From: Candidatus Izemoplasma sp.
GTDB lineage: Bacteria > Bacillota_I > Bacilli_A > Izemoplasmatales > Izemoplasmataceae
Reading direction: 5' to 3'
DNA length: 18,729 nucleotides
NCBI GenBank assembly: GCA_029939615.1
Contig: JAOZSP010000013.1
Coordinates: forward strand, 1-18,729
Shown: piece after piece, positions 7,587-14,862 of the stretch
Layout: each line of letters opens with the position of its first letter
Position numbering within the stretch: the stretch's first letter is position 1
Notes under the pieces: model-generated
Databases searched by the model: none
Told to the model about the DNA's origin: nothing
The model's input: only the letters and a program-made list of their open reading frames with translations
Position numbers and translations under genes: made by a program

Positions 7587-10500
7587 ATGGCAAAAAAAGT
7601 ATTCCAATCGATGGACGGTAACCAAGCTGCTGCACATGTATCTTATGCATTTACAGAAGTTGCTGGAATCTATCCTATCACACCATCTTCACCGATGGCG
7701 GAGTACACTGATTTATGGGCATCTCAAGGTAAGAAAAACTTATTTGGTATGCCAGTAAAAGTAATCGAAATGCAATCTGAAGCGGGAGCTGCTGGTACTG
7801 TTCACGGAAGTTTACAAGCTGGTGCCTTAACTACTACTTATACTGCATCTCAAGGATTATTGTTAAAGTTACCAAATATGTATAAAATTGCAGGTGAATT
7901 ACTACCTGGTGTTATCCACGTAGCTGCAAGAAGTATTGCGGTTCAAGCATTAAGTATTTTCGGGGATCATCAAGATGTTATGGCTGCAAGACCTACTGGT
8001 TTCGCTATTTTATCTAGTGGATCTGTACAAGAAGTAATGGACTTAGGTGCAGTTGCGCATTTATCTGCAATTAAATCAAGTATTCCATTCTTACATTTCT
8101 TCGATGGATTTAGAACTTCTCATGAAGTTAATAAAGTTGAAGTCATGGATTATGCTGACTTAGATAAATTACTAGACAGAGACGCTGTAAAAAGATTCCG
8201 TAAAAACGCATTAAACTCTTCTAACCCTGTTACTAGAGGTTCTGCGCAAAACGATGATGTTTACATGCAAGCTCGTGAAATTCAAGATAAATATTATGAA
8301 TTAGTACCTGATATTGCTGCTGAGTATTTAGCTGAAATCAGTAAAATTACTGGTCGTAATTATGCACCATTTGTTTTCTATGGTGATAAAGATGCAACTG
8401 ATGTTGTAATCGCAATGGGAAGTGTAACTGAAGCTATTGAAGAAACAATAGATCATTTATTAGCACAAGGTAAAAAAGTTGGATTATTAACTGTTCACTT
8501 ATACCGTCCATTTAGTACTAAATATTTCTTTGATCAAATGCCTAATACAGTAAAAAGAATAACTGTATTAGATCGTACTAAAGAAAGTGGATCAGTTGGT
8601 GAACCATTATTCTTAGACGTTAAAGGTGTTTATTATGGATTAGATAACGCTCCTGAAATTTTAGGTGGACGTTATGGATTATCTTCAAAAGATACAACTC
8701 CAGGACAAATAGTAGCTGTATTTGATAATATGGTAAATGCTAAAAAAGACCGATTTACTATCGGAATCAATGATGATGTAAATCACTCTTCATTACCATA
8801 TGGAGAAGTTGACGTTCAAAAAGAAACTTCTACAGAATTATTATTCTTTGGTCTTGGTAGTGATGGTACTGTTGGTGCATCTAAAAACACAATAAAAATT
8901 ATTGGTGAAAATACTGATTTATATGGTCAAGCATATTCATCATATGACTCTAAAAAATCAGGTGGAGTAACTCGTATGCATTTACGTTTTGGAGCAGATC
9001 CAATTCGTTCAACATACTTAGTAAGCCATCCTCATTTCGTATCTTGTTCAAAAGATTCTTATCTTACAAAATACGATATGGTTGGAGGATTACGTGAAGG
9101 TGGTACATTCTTATTAAACACTGTAGTTCCTAAAGAAGAAGTTGAAGCATTCTTACCAAATAAAGTTAAAAAGCAATTAGCTGAGAAAAACGCAAAATTA
9201 TATATCATTAACGCTGTTAAGTTAGCTGAAGAAGCAGGACTTGGTGTTATGATTAATACAATTATGCAAAGTGCATTCTTTGCATTAAATGAGCAAATCA
9301 TGGATTATACAACAGCAACTAAGTTAATGAAAAAATATGCTAAAAAAGCATATGGTCGTAAAGGTGAAGCAATTGTTGAGAAAAACTATAAAGCAATCGA
9401 TGCTGGTAAAGCAGGATTAGTAGTAGTAGACGTTAAACCTGAATGGGCTAATTTAACTCCTGAAACTGTTGAAATAGATATGACAAGACCTCACTTCGTA
9501 AGAGAAATAGCTGATAAAGTTAATGCAATTAAAGGGTATGATCTACCTGTTAGTGCATTTACAGGATATGAAGATGGAACAATGGATAACGGAGGAGCAC
9601 ATTATGAAAAACGTGGTGTTGCTAACTACGTACCACAGTGGATCGAAGAAAACTGTATTCAATGTAATCAATGTTCATTTGCTTGTCCACATGCTGCAAT
9701 TAGACCATTCTTATTAACAGAAGAAGAAATGGCTAATGCTCCTGAGGGAATGAAAACTAAAAAAGCAACTGGTAAAGGTCTTCAAGGATTACAATACAAA
9801 ATTCAAGTAGTTACATTAGATTGTACTGGTTGTGGTGTATGTGTTGAAGTATGTCCTTCAAAAACAAAATCTTTAGTTATGTCTCCAATTGGTGAAGAAA
9901 TTGAAAAAGGTGAAGTTCAAAATTCTGAGTACTTATTAGATCACGTAACATATAAAGATAACTTAGTAGGTAAAAATAACGCTAAAAATTCACAATTCGC
10001 AAAACCTTTATTCGAGTTTAGTGGTGCTTGTGCAGGATGTGGAGAAACTCCATATGTTAAATTAGTAACACAATTATTCGGTGAAAGAATGCAAATTGCA
10101 AACGCAACAGGATGTTCAAGTATTTATGGTGCATCATTCCCAGCTACTCCTTATACAAAAGCTGATAATGGACGAGGACCTGCTTGGGCAAACAGTTTAT
10201 TCGAAGATAATGCTGAATTTGGTTTCGGAATGAGACACGCTAATGAAGCATTAAGAGATAGATTACAAAATAACTTTGTTGCTAACAAAGACAAAGTAAG
10301 TGCTGAACAAGGAGCATTAATGAACCAATGGTTAGAAAATAGAACTGATGGAGATGTTACTTTAGAAGTATTCAACAAATTAATGCCTTTAATTGAAAAC
10401 AGTAATGAAGAATACGCTGAAGAAATTAAAGAATTATCAAATTATATCGTTAAACAATCAAACTGGATTATCGGTGGAGACGGTTGGGCTTACGACATTG

Positions 10501-11123
10501 GATACGGTGGATTAGACCATGTAATCGCTAATAGTGAAGATATTAATATCTTAGTAGTAGATACAGAAGTTTATTCAAACACAGGTGGACAATCAAGTAA
10601 ATCATCACAAACTGGTTCGATCGCTAAATTTACAGCTTCAGGTAAAGATGGTAAGAAAAAAGATTTAGCTGCAATCGCAATGAGTTATGGACACGTTTAC
10701 GTTGCTCAAGTATCTCATGGTGCTTCTCAAGCTCAAGTATTGAAAGCATTTAAAGAAGCAGAAGAATATAAAGGACCATCATTAATCTTAGCTTACTCAC
10801 CATGTATAGCACATAGTATTAAAGGTGGATTACTAAATTCTAGTGCTCAATCTAAACTTGCAACTGAATGTGGATATTTCCCAACATTTAGATTTGATCC
10901 AAGATTAGAAGTATTAGGTAAGAATCCATTCAAAATTGATTCAAAAGCACCAAAATGGGATCGCTATAGAGAGTTCTTAATGAACGAAGCACGTTATGCT
11001 CAATTATTTGACATAAACCCAGAACACGCAGAAGATTTACTAAATCGTAATTTAAAAGAAGCTCAACGTCGTTACAACATGTATAAACGTTATGAAGCAA
11101 TGGATTATAGTTTAGACGAATAA
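7587..11123 (+). CDS. nifJ: Pyruvate:ferredoxin (flavodoxin) oxidoreductase, single-chain
   Basis: This cytoplasmic enzyme converts pyruvate and CoA to acetyl-CoA, CO2 and reduced ferredoxin or flavodoxin, the main anaerobic route from glycolysis to acetyl-CoA. The 1178 residues match the fused homodimeric PFOR. In order: the pyrimidine-binding domain starts with YPITPSSPMAE (29-39). The ferredoxin-like domain carries CxxCxxCxxxC twice (C690, C693, C696, C700; C746, C749, C752, C756). The third cluster uses C815, C818, C843 and C1073, matching the Desulfovibrio africanus ligand pattern. The thiamine diphosphate site is GDGWAYDIG (964-972), with NTGGQ downstream. ATG 7587 follows TTGGAGG. The gene stands alone between its promoter and terminator. 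Oxygen sensitivity is typical of the family. Identification is very confident. Confidence 0.98.
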   Translation: MAKKVFQSMDGNQAAAHVSYAFTEVAGIYPITPSSPMAEYTDLWASQGKKNLFGMPVKVIEMQSEAGAAGTVHGSLQAGALTTTYTASQGLLLKLPNMYKIAGELLPGVIHVAARSIAVQALSIFGDHQDVMAARPTGFAILSSGSVQEVMDLGAVAHLSAIKSSIPFLHFFDGFRTSHEVNKVEVMDYADLDKLLDRDAVKRFRKNALNSSNPVTRGSAQNDDVYMQAREIQDKYYELVPDIAAEYLAEISKITGRNYAPFVFYGDKDATDVVIAMGSVTEAIEETIDHLLAQGKKVGLLTVHLYRPFSTKYFFDQMPNTVKRITVLDRTKESGSVGEPLFLDVKGVYYGLDNAPEILGGRYGLSSKDTTPGQIVAVFDNMVNAKKDRFTIGINDDVNHSSLPYGEVDVQKETSTELLFFGLGSDGTVGASKNTIKIIGENTDLYGQAYSSYDSKKSGGVTRMHLRFGADPIRSTYLVSHPHFVSCSKDSYLTKYDMVGGLREGGTFLLNTVVPKEEVEAFLPNKVKKQLAEKNAKLYIINAVKLAEEAGLGVMINTIMQSAFFALNEQIMDYTTATKLMKKYAKKAYGRKGEAIVEKNYKAIDAGKAGLVVVDVKPEWANLTPETVEIDMTRPHFVREIADKVNAIKGYDLPVSAFTGYEDGTMDNGGAHYEKRGVANYVPQWIEENCIQCNQCSFACPHAAIRPFLLTEEEMANAPEGMKTKKATGKGLQGLQYKIQVVTLDCTGCGVCVEVCPSKTKSLVMSPIGEEIEKGEVQNSEYLLDHVTYKDNLVGKNNAKNSQFAKPLFEFSGACAGCGETPYVKLVTQLFGERMQIANATGCSSIYGASFPATPYTKADNGRGPAWANSLFEDNAEFGFGMRHANEALRDRLQNNFVANKDKVSAEQGALMNQWLENRTDGDVTLEVFNKLMPLIENSNEEYAEEIKELSNYIVKQSNWIIGGDGWAYDIGYGGLDHVIANSEDINILVVDTEVYSNTGGQSSKSSQTGSIAKFTASGKDGKKKDLAAIAMSYGHVYVAQVSHGASQAQVLKAFKEAEEYKGPSLILAYSPCIAHSIKGGLLNSSAQSKLATECGYFPTFRFDPRLEVLGKNPFKIDSKAPKWDRYREFLMNEARYAQLFDINPEHAEDLLNRNLKEAQRRYNMYKRYEAMDYSLDE

Positions 11124-11128
11124 TAACT

Positions 11129-11158
11129 AAAAGTGGGCTCATTGGAGTCCGCTTTTTT
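11129..11158 (+). terminator. Intrinsic terminator of nifJ
   Basis: A 12-bp stem with two G-U pairs (11129-11140 with 11145-11156), a tetraloop and a run of six T (11153-11158) lie 5 bases past the nifJ stop. Confidence 0.88.
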
Positions 11159-11183
11159 CTTGAAATAAACTAATATAACCAAT

Positions 11184-11207
11184 AAAAAAACAATCTTTTA
11201 CGATTGT
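11184..11207 (-). terminator. Intrinsic terminator for the small minus-strand membrane gene
   Basis: Read on the minus strand, ACAATC (11202-11207) pairs with GATTGT (11190-11195) around a 6-nt loop and is followed by a U-tract made by the seven A at 11184-11190. It lies about 58 bases past the stop of the small gene and supports real minus-strand transcription here. Confidence 0.65.
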
Positions 11208-11220
11208 CTATTTTGGTTTT

Positions 11221-11236
11221 GTGACAAAAATGTCAC
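11221..11236. repeat. Perfect 6-bp inverted repeat with tetraloop
   Basis: GTGACA and TGTCAC flank AAAA. It sits between the small gene's stop and its terminator, together with another hairpin (AAACAATT at 11254-11261, AATTGTTT at 11267-11274) that overlaps the stop codon. These are probably 3'-UTR structures; there is no specific match to a known operator. Confidence 0.4.
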
Positions 11237-11264
11237 TAGATTGCTTGCGAACTAAACAATTTTC

Positions 11265-11504
11265 TTAATTGTTTTCCGTATCTACTACTGATTTTTTTAC
11301 TAACGAACGAAACCAAAACCAATACCAAACAGATATGATTATTCCAATCAATATCATCCCTTGATATATGTATAAGTTCTCAGGGTTTTCCTCATTTAAC
11401 AATCCTATACGCATATAGTAAAATCTTAATCTGTCTATGCCAGAATATAATGAATATGTTCCAATTGCTAGAAACGCATGAATTACAATTAATTTAGCTT
11501 TGAT
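11265..11504 (-). CDS. Small two-helix membrane protein of unknown function, apparent AUC start
   Basis: An uninterrupted 79-codon reading frame ends in TAA at 11265-11267. The product begins (start)KAKLIVIHAFLAIGTYS, a natural membrane-protein N-terminus with helix 1 at about residues 3-20. A polar, charged centre (DRLRFYYMR, NEENPENL) follows, then helix 2 at about 49-66, ending in the Trp-rich VWYWFWF, and a basic/acidic tail. A textbook AAGGAGGG (11511-11518) stands six bases ahead of ATC at 11502-11504. No ATG, GTG or TTG exists in frame between the upstream in-frame stop and this point; the first in-frame ATG is at residue 31. Either AUC is used as a rare start, or the start codon has been mutated and the gene is decaying. 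A terminator follows. The family is not recognised. Confidence 0.68.
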   Translation of the reverse strand: MKAKLIVIHAFLAIGTYSLYSGIDRLRFYYMRIGLLNEENPENLYIYQGMILIGIIISVWYWFWFRSLVKKSVVDTENN

Positions 11505-11632
11505 AAGAATCCCTCCTTCATGCTCACTTAATTATATCAAATAGTGATGAAAAAGTATACTAGCTATAACTATTAAGGGATATAATAGAGTTTAAAATTG
11601 AGAAAAATCATAAAAGTAAATTCTGATAACTA

Positions 11633-11661
11633 TTGATTTTTTTAATGTAAGCGTTTATAAT
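11633..11661 (+). promoter_or_regulatory. Promoter of the mgtC-like gene
   Basis: TTGATT (11633-11638), a 17-base spacer and a perfect TATAAT (11656-11661) lie about 30 bases before the start codon. A catabolite-responsive-element-like sequence overlaps the -10. Confidence 0.7.
11646..11659 (+). promoter_or_regulatory. cre-like operator (CcpA/LacI-family type)
   Basis: TGTAAGCGTTTATA matches the cre consensus TGWNANCGNTNWCA at every defined position but one (T for C at the thirteenth). It overlaps the -10 of the mgtC-like promoter, a position expected to give repression. No regulator gene lies in the window, so the binding protein is inferred. Confidence 0.45.
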
Positions 11662-11691
11662 TAAAGGTCAAAAAGAAAGAAGGTGACTAAA

Positions 11692-12180
11692 TTGGATAAA
11701 ACAATTGATATTTTCTATATATTGCAAAGTTTAGGTTTAACTTTATTATTTGTAGGATTAATTGGGTATGAAAGACAGAAGAAACATAAGATTGCAGGAA
11801 TGACAACCCATCTATTAGTTGCTTTAGGTGCATCAGCTCTTGCGATAGTACAAGAGTATATGTATTTAGACAGTATTCAATTAGTTATTGATACTGGTAT
11901 TTCTAATCCAGCTATTGCAGCAGCAACACAATTTGAAAGACAACGAATTATCGCTCAAGTTATCGCTGGTGTAGGGTTTTTAGGAACGGGTGCTATAATT
12001 AAGACTAATGGATATATAACGGGGTTAACAACAGCTTCAACACTATGGATAAGTGCAATAATAGGAATAATTTTTGGACTTGGATATATAATGTTAGGGA
12101 TAACTTTGTCAGTATTTGCATTAGTAACACTTATTGTTATTAAAAGAATATTTAGAAAGCAGTACGAACAAAGTTTATAG
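11692..12180 (+). CDS. MgtC/SapB-family membrane protein
   Basis: This 162-residue membrane protein of the MgtC/SapB family has the N-terminal membrane domain with GYERQKKHKIAGMTTH, then AGVGFLGTGAII and GLTTASTLWISAIIG, the family's hallmark blocks, across about four to five membrane segments. It lacks the soluble C-terminal domain of Salmonella MgtC, resembling the short SapB/YhiD form. The family is linked to growth in low magnesium and to virulence in pathogens; its molecular activity is unsettled. I chose TTG 11692: AAGGTG lies six bases upstream, and the alternative GTG at 11683 is inside that Shine-Dalgarno. The SGNH hydrolase gene follows after nine bases and is probably co-transcribed. 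The only regulatory sign is the promoter with the cre-like site. Confidence 0.9.
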   Translation: MDKTIDIFYILQSLGLTLLFVGLIGYERQKKHKIAGMTTHLLVALGASALAIVQEYMYLDSIQLVIDTGISNPAIAAATQFERQRIIAQVIAGVGFLGTGAIIKTNGYITGLTTASTLWISAIIGIIFGLGYIMLGITLSVFALVTLIVIKRIFRKQYEQSL

Positions 12181-12189
12181 GGGTGCTTT

Positions 12190-12810
12190 ATGATTAATAC
12201 AAACAGTATAAAGAAACACTACAAAATGAAGTTAGATGAAATATCTCATCGTGAATTTGAAAAAGGTAAAATAGTACTACTAGGGGATTGTGTTATTGAA
12301 AATCTCGATATTAATAAATACTTCCCAAAAGGTACCATTTATAATAATGGAATCAGTGGAGATACATCAGTTTTATTACTTGATACTATTTACAAAAGAG
12401 CAATAAAATATAAACCGTGTAAGGTTTTTATTTCAATAGGGTCAAATGATATTGGATTTGATGGTCGTCCTGTAAAAGAAATCTATAATAATATTATAAA
12501 AATATACAAGGAAATCAAAAGAAGATCGAATGAATCAGAAATCTATTTTATTACCGTGATTCCAGTTAATCCAGCTAACAAAGATTTTATCAATCGTGAA
12601 TATGTTGATACTCGTGATAATTTTGAAATTAACATGTTAAATTATTACTTGAAAAATTACGCAAGAAGACATCGAATTAAATTTGTAGATGTTTATAAAC
12701 ACTTGAAAAATGATCTTGATCAGCTGAATATTGATTATACAATTGATGGATTTCATTTAAATGATAGTGGCTACGAAGTGATTTCTAAATTATTAAAACA
12801 ATACGTTTAA
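12190..12810 (+). CDS. SGNH/GDSL-type hydrolase with Cys at the nucleophile position
   Basis: This 206-residue single-domain protein without a signal peptide is therefore likely cytoplasmic. Block I reads VLLGDCVIENL, so the canonical GDS nucleophile is Cys34. Block II glycine is in NNGISGDTS (G57), block III is GSND (N86), and block V is DGFHLNDSGY (D186, H189). The rest of the catalytic machinery is intact, which argues for a working thiol variant or an altered reaction rather than a decayed gene. Family members with this layout are esterases, lysophospholipases and acetylhydrolases; the substrate is unknown. ATG 12190 follows GGGGTG, which overlaps the preceding stop region. It forms a two-gene unit with the MgtC-like gene and ends at its own terminator. 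Confidence 0.86.
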   Translation: MINTNSIKKHYKMKLDEISHREFEKGKIVLLGDCVIENLDINKYFPKGTIYNNGISGDTSVLLLDTIYKRAIKYKPCKVFISIGSNDIGFDGRPVKEIYNNIIKIYKEIKRRSNESEIYFITVIPVNPANKDFINREYVDTRDNFEINMLNYYLKNYARRHRIKFVDVYKHLKNDLDQLNIDYTIDGFHLNDSGYEVISKLLKQYV

Positions 12811-12838
12811 AACGATCTAAAAAATTGATCGTTTTTTT
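12809..12838 (+). terminator. Intrinsic terminator after the SGNH hydrolase
   Basis: AAAACGATC (12809-12817) pairs perfectly with GATCGTTTT (12827-12835) around a 9-nt loop, followed by Ts to 12838. The stem begins within the stop codon. Confidence 0.85.
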
Positions 12839-12873
12839 AATCTAAAAAAGCAATAAAAGAATTATCATATTTG

Positions 12874-12902
12874 TGGATTATTAAAGATTTTTATTGTATT
12901 AT
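12874..12902 (+). promoter_or_regulatory. Tentative promoter of the suf operon
   Basis: TATTAT (12897-12902) lies 26 bases before the sufC ATG. The hexamer 17 bases upstream is TGGATT, a poor -35; TTGTGG at 12871 would need a 20-base spacer. The preceding terminator makes a promoter in 12839-12928 necessary, but its exact place is uncertain. I see no recognisable IscR/SufR-type operator. Confidence 0.3.
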
Positions 12903-12928
12903 AAAAAAGGATTAAGGAGTGATATTTT

Positions 12929-13762
12929 ATGAGTACATTAATAATCAATAATTTATATGCTGAAGTAGAAGAAAAAGAGATTCTTAAAGGTATAAATTTG
13001 GAAATTAAAGGTGGAGAAACACATGCAATTATGGGTCCTAATGGAACTGGTAAATCAACATTAGCTAGTGTTATTATGGGTCATCCAAAATATAAAATTA
13101 CAAAAGGAGAAATTCTTTTGGATGGTAAGAATGTTCTAAAAATGACAGTTGATGAAAGAAGCCGTGCAGGCTTGTTTTTAGGAATGCAACACCCCTCAGA
13201 AGTACCTGGAGTAACTAATAGTGACTTTATTAAGACCGCAGTAAATGCTCGTTTAGAAGACGGAAAAAGTGTTAGTCTATTTAAATTTATTAGACAATTA
13301 GATCATGCTGTAACTGATTTAAAAATGGATGAAGATTTACCACATCGATATTTAAATGAAGGATTTAGTGGTGGCGAGAAAAAACGTAATGAAATATTAC
13401 AAATGAAAATGTTGAATCCAAAAATAGCTATTTTAGATGAAATTGATAGTGGCCTTGATGTTGACGCTTTAAAAATTGTTGGTGAAAATGTTACAAAAAT
13501 GAAAAATGATGATCTAGGATTACTTCTTATCACTCATTATCAAAGATTACTAGATTATATTAAAGCTGATAAAGTTCACGTTATGATGAAAGGTAAAATC
13601 GTAAAAAGTGGCGGATTAGAAATTATAAAAAGAATTGACACTGAAGGATACGACTGGATAAAAAAAGAACTTGGAATAGAAGATGCAAGAGTAATAGAAG
13701 AAGAGGAACAAAAAAGATTTATGTTAGGTTCTTGCGCTACGAAAGACGCACTAGGTTTATAA
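12929..13762 (+). CDS. sufC: SUF Fe-S assembly ATPase SufC
   Basis: This cytoplasmic ABC-type ATPase of the SufBCD scaffold couples ATP hydrolysis to Fe-S cluster assembly. It shows Walker A GPNGTGKST (36-44), the SufC-type signature LNEGFSGGEKKRNEI, Walker B AILDEIDSGLDVDAL and the switch His in LLITHYQRLL. Its 277 residues exceed the usual 248-261; the surplus is a C-terminal tail of about 25 residues, charged (EEEEQKR) and ending in MLGSCATKDALGL with Cys269. ATG 12929 follows AAGGAGTG. Its stop TAA overlaps the sufD ATG by one base, indicating translational coupling. It is the first gene of the sufCDSUB operon. Identity is very confident; the role of the tail is unknown. Confidence 0.97.
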   Translation: MSTLIINNLYAEVEEKEILKGINLEIKGGETHAIMGPNGTGKSTLASVIMGHPKYKITKGEILLDGKNVLKMTVDERSRAGLFLGMQHPSEVPGVTNSDFIKTAVNARLEDGKSVSLFKFIRQLDHAVTDLKMDEDLPHRYLNEGFSGGEKKRNEILQMKMLNPKIAILDEIDSGLDVDALKIVGENVTKMKNDDLGLLLITHYQRLLDYIKADKVHVMMKGKIVKSGGLEIIKRIDTEGYDWIKKELGIEDARVIEEEEQKRFMLGSCATKDALGL

Positions 13763-14853
13763 TGAGAAGTTTTGAATTAAGTCCTCTTAAGAATAAAGAA
13801 ATACCAAGTAAAATCCAGGAATTATTAACAGATGATTTGCTTAATTATGTAATCATAAAAGATGGGCATATAATTAAGAGAGAACTATCTGAAAACTTTA
13901 GTAAAATATATATCGATTCATATGAAAACGCGTTACCTGATAAAATAAATGTATTTCTAGATACAGAGTTTTGCAATGATTATCAAGATGATGCATATGA
14001 GTATAATGTTGAAAACGTTAATAGTGGATTACTAATCCATATTCCTAGAAATATCAGATTAGAAGAAGTCATACACATCTTTTATATTCAAGAGAATATT
14101 GATTTAGTAAGTAATACTCGAATCTTATTAGAAGAAAATAGTGAGCTAAGATACTTTGAATACTTATATAATGAAACAAGTGGAAGTATTAATTTTGTTT
14201 CAAACAGTATCGTAAAAGAGAATGCTCATCTATCTTATTCAGGAATATCAAAGTTTAATGAAAAAAGCGTTATAAATATAACAAGAAATAACTATGTATT
14301 TCGCTATGGAAGTAGTAAGTATAATATAGCGGAAGTTAATGACGGACTGACAGATAGTAAAACAAACATATATTTACAAGAAGAATATGCAACAGCAACT
14401 ACAAAAACCGTCGCAATAACATCAAAAGCACAAGAGGCTAGTTTTACACAACTTATAGAACATAATGCTTCTGATACTGAAGGTTTTATTGAAAACTATG
14501 GAGTTTCAAATGATGAAAGTGCACTTATTTTTGAAGGTGTTGGAAAAATAAATAAAAACATGAAAAGAAGTATCGCAAGACAATCAAATAAAGGAATCGT
14601 TCTTGGGAATAATGCAAGATTAGACGCGAATCCATTATTACTTATTGATGAATACGATGTTGAAGCCTCACACGGCGCATCAATAGGAAAAATAGATGAG
14701 GAACAATTATACTATTTAATGAGTCGTGGATTAACTCTAAGACAGTCAGAAAGATTAATTATCTCCGGATTTTTAAGTCCTGTATTAAGAGTTCTTTCAA
14801 CAGATACATTAAAAGCAAACTTTATACAAAGTGTTGAAAATAAAACACAGTAG
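13762..14853 (+). CDS. sufD: SUF Fe-S assembly scaffold subunit SufD
   Basis: SufD partners SufB and SufC in the SufBC2D scaffold. The C-terminal core is diagnostic: EASHGASIGKIDEEQLYYLMSRGL, including H304 in the position of the functionally important His of E. coli SufD (H360), followed by GFLSPVL. The middle is the beta-helix region typical of SufB/SufD. At 363 residues it is shorter than E. coli SufD (423), mainly at the N-terminus. ATG 13762 overlaps the last base of the sufC stop (TAATG), and its Shine-Dalgarno is weak, so reinitiation from sufC is likely. An in-frame TTG at 13732 would extend it into sufC, but nothing supports that start. sufS follows immediately. Confidence 0.94.
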   Translation: MRSFELSPLKNKEIPSKIQELLTDDLLNYVIIKDGHIIKRELSENFSKIYIDSYENALPDKINVFLDTEFCNDYQDDAYEYNVENVNSGLLIHIPRNIRLEEVIHIFYIQENIDLVSNTRILLEENSELRYFEYLYNETSGSINFVSNSIVKENAHLSYSGISKFNEKSVINITRNNYVFRYGSSKYNIAEVNDGLTDSKTNIYLQEEYATATTKTVAITSKAQEASFTQLIEHNASDTEGFIENYGVSNDESALIFEGVGKINKNMKRSIARQSNKGIVLGNNARLDANPLLLIDEYDVEASHGASIGKIDEEQLYYLMSRGLTLRQSERLIISGFLSPVLRVLSTDTLKANFIQSVENKTQ

Positions 14854-14862
14854 GTGAATAAA

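Noticed and set aside
9059..9301. Antisense and alternate-frame open stretches inside nifJ
   Set aside because: They lie inside a fully conserved coding sequence, lack ribosome-binding sites and show no protein-like pattern.
11220..11236. CRP/FNR-type operator (TGTGA...TCAC)
   Set aside because: The half-site spacing is 8 bases instead of 6, and the element lies in the 3' region of a minus-strand gene, not in a promoter.
11683..11691. GTG start for the mgtC-like gene (and the analogous GTGs of uppP and sufS)
   Set aside because: In all three the GTG is part of an AGGTG Shine-Dalgarno located six bases before a better start codon.
13732..13761. TTG start extending sufD upstream
   Set aside because: It would overlap the sufC end by 31 bases, has no ribosome-binding site, and ATG 13762 in the TAATG overlap is the natural coupled start.
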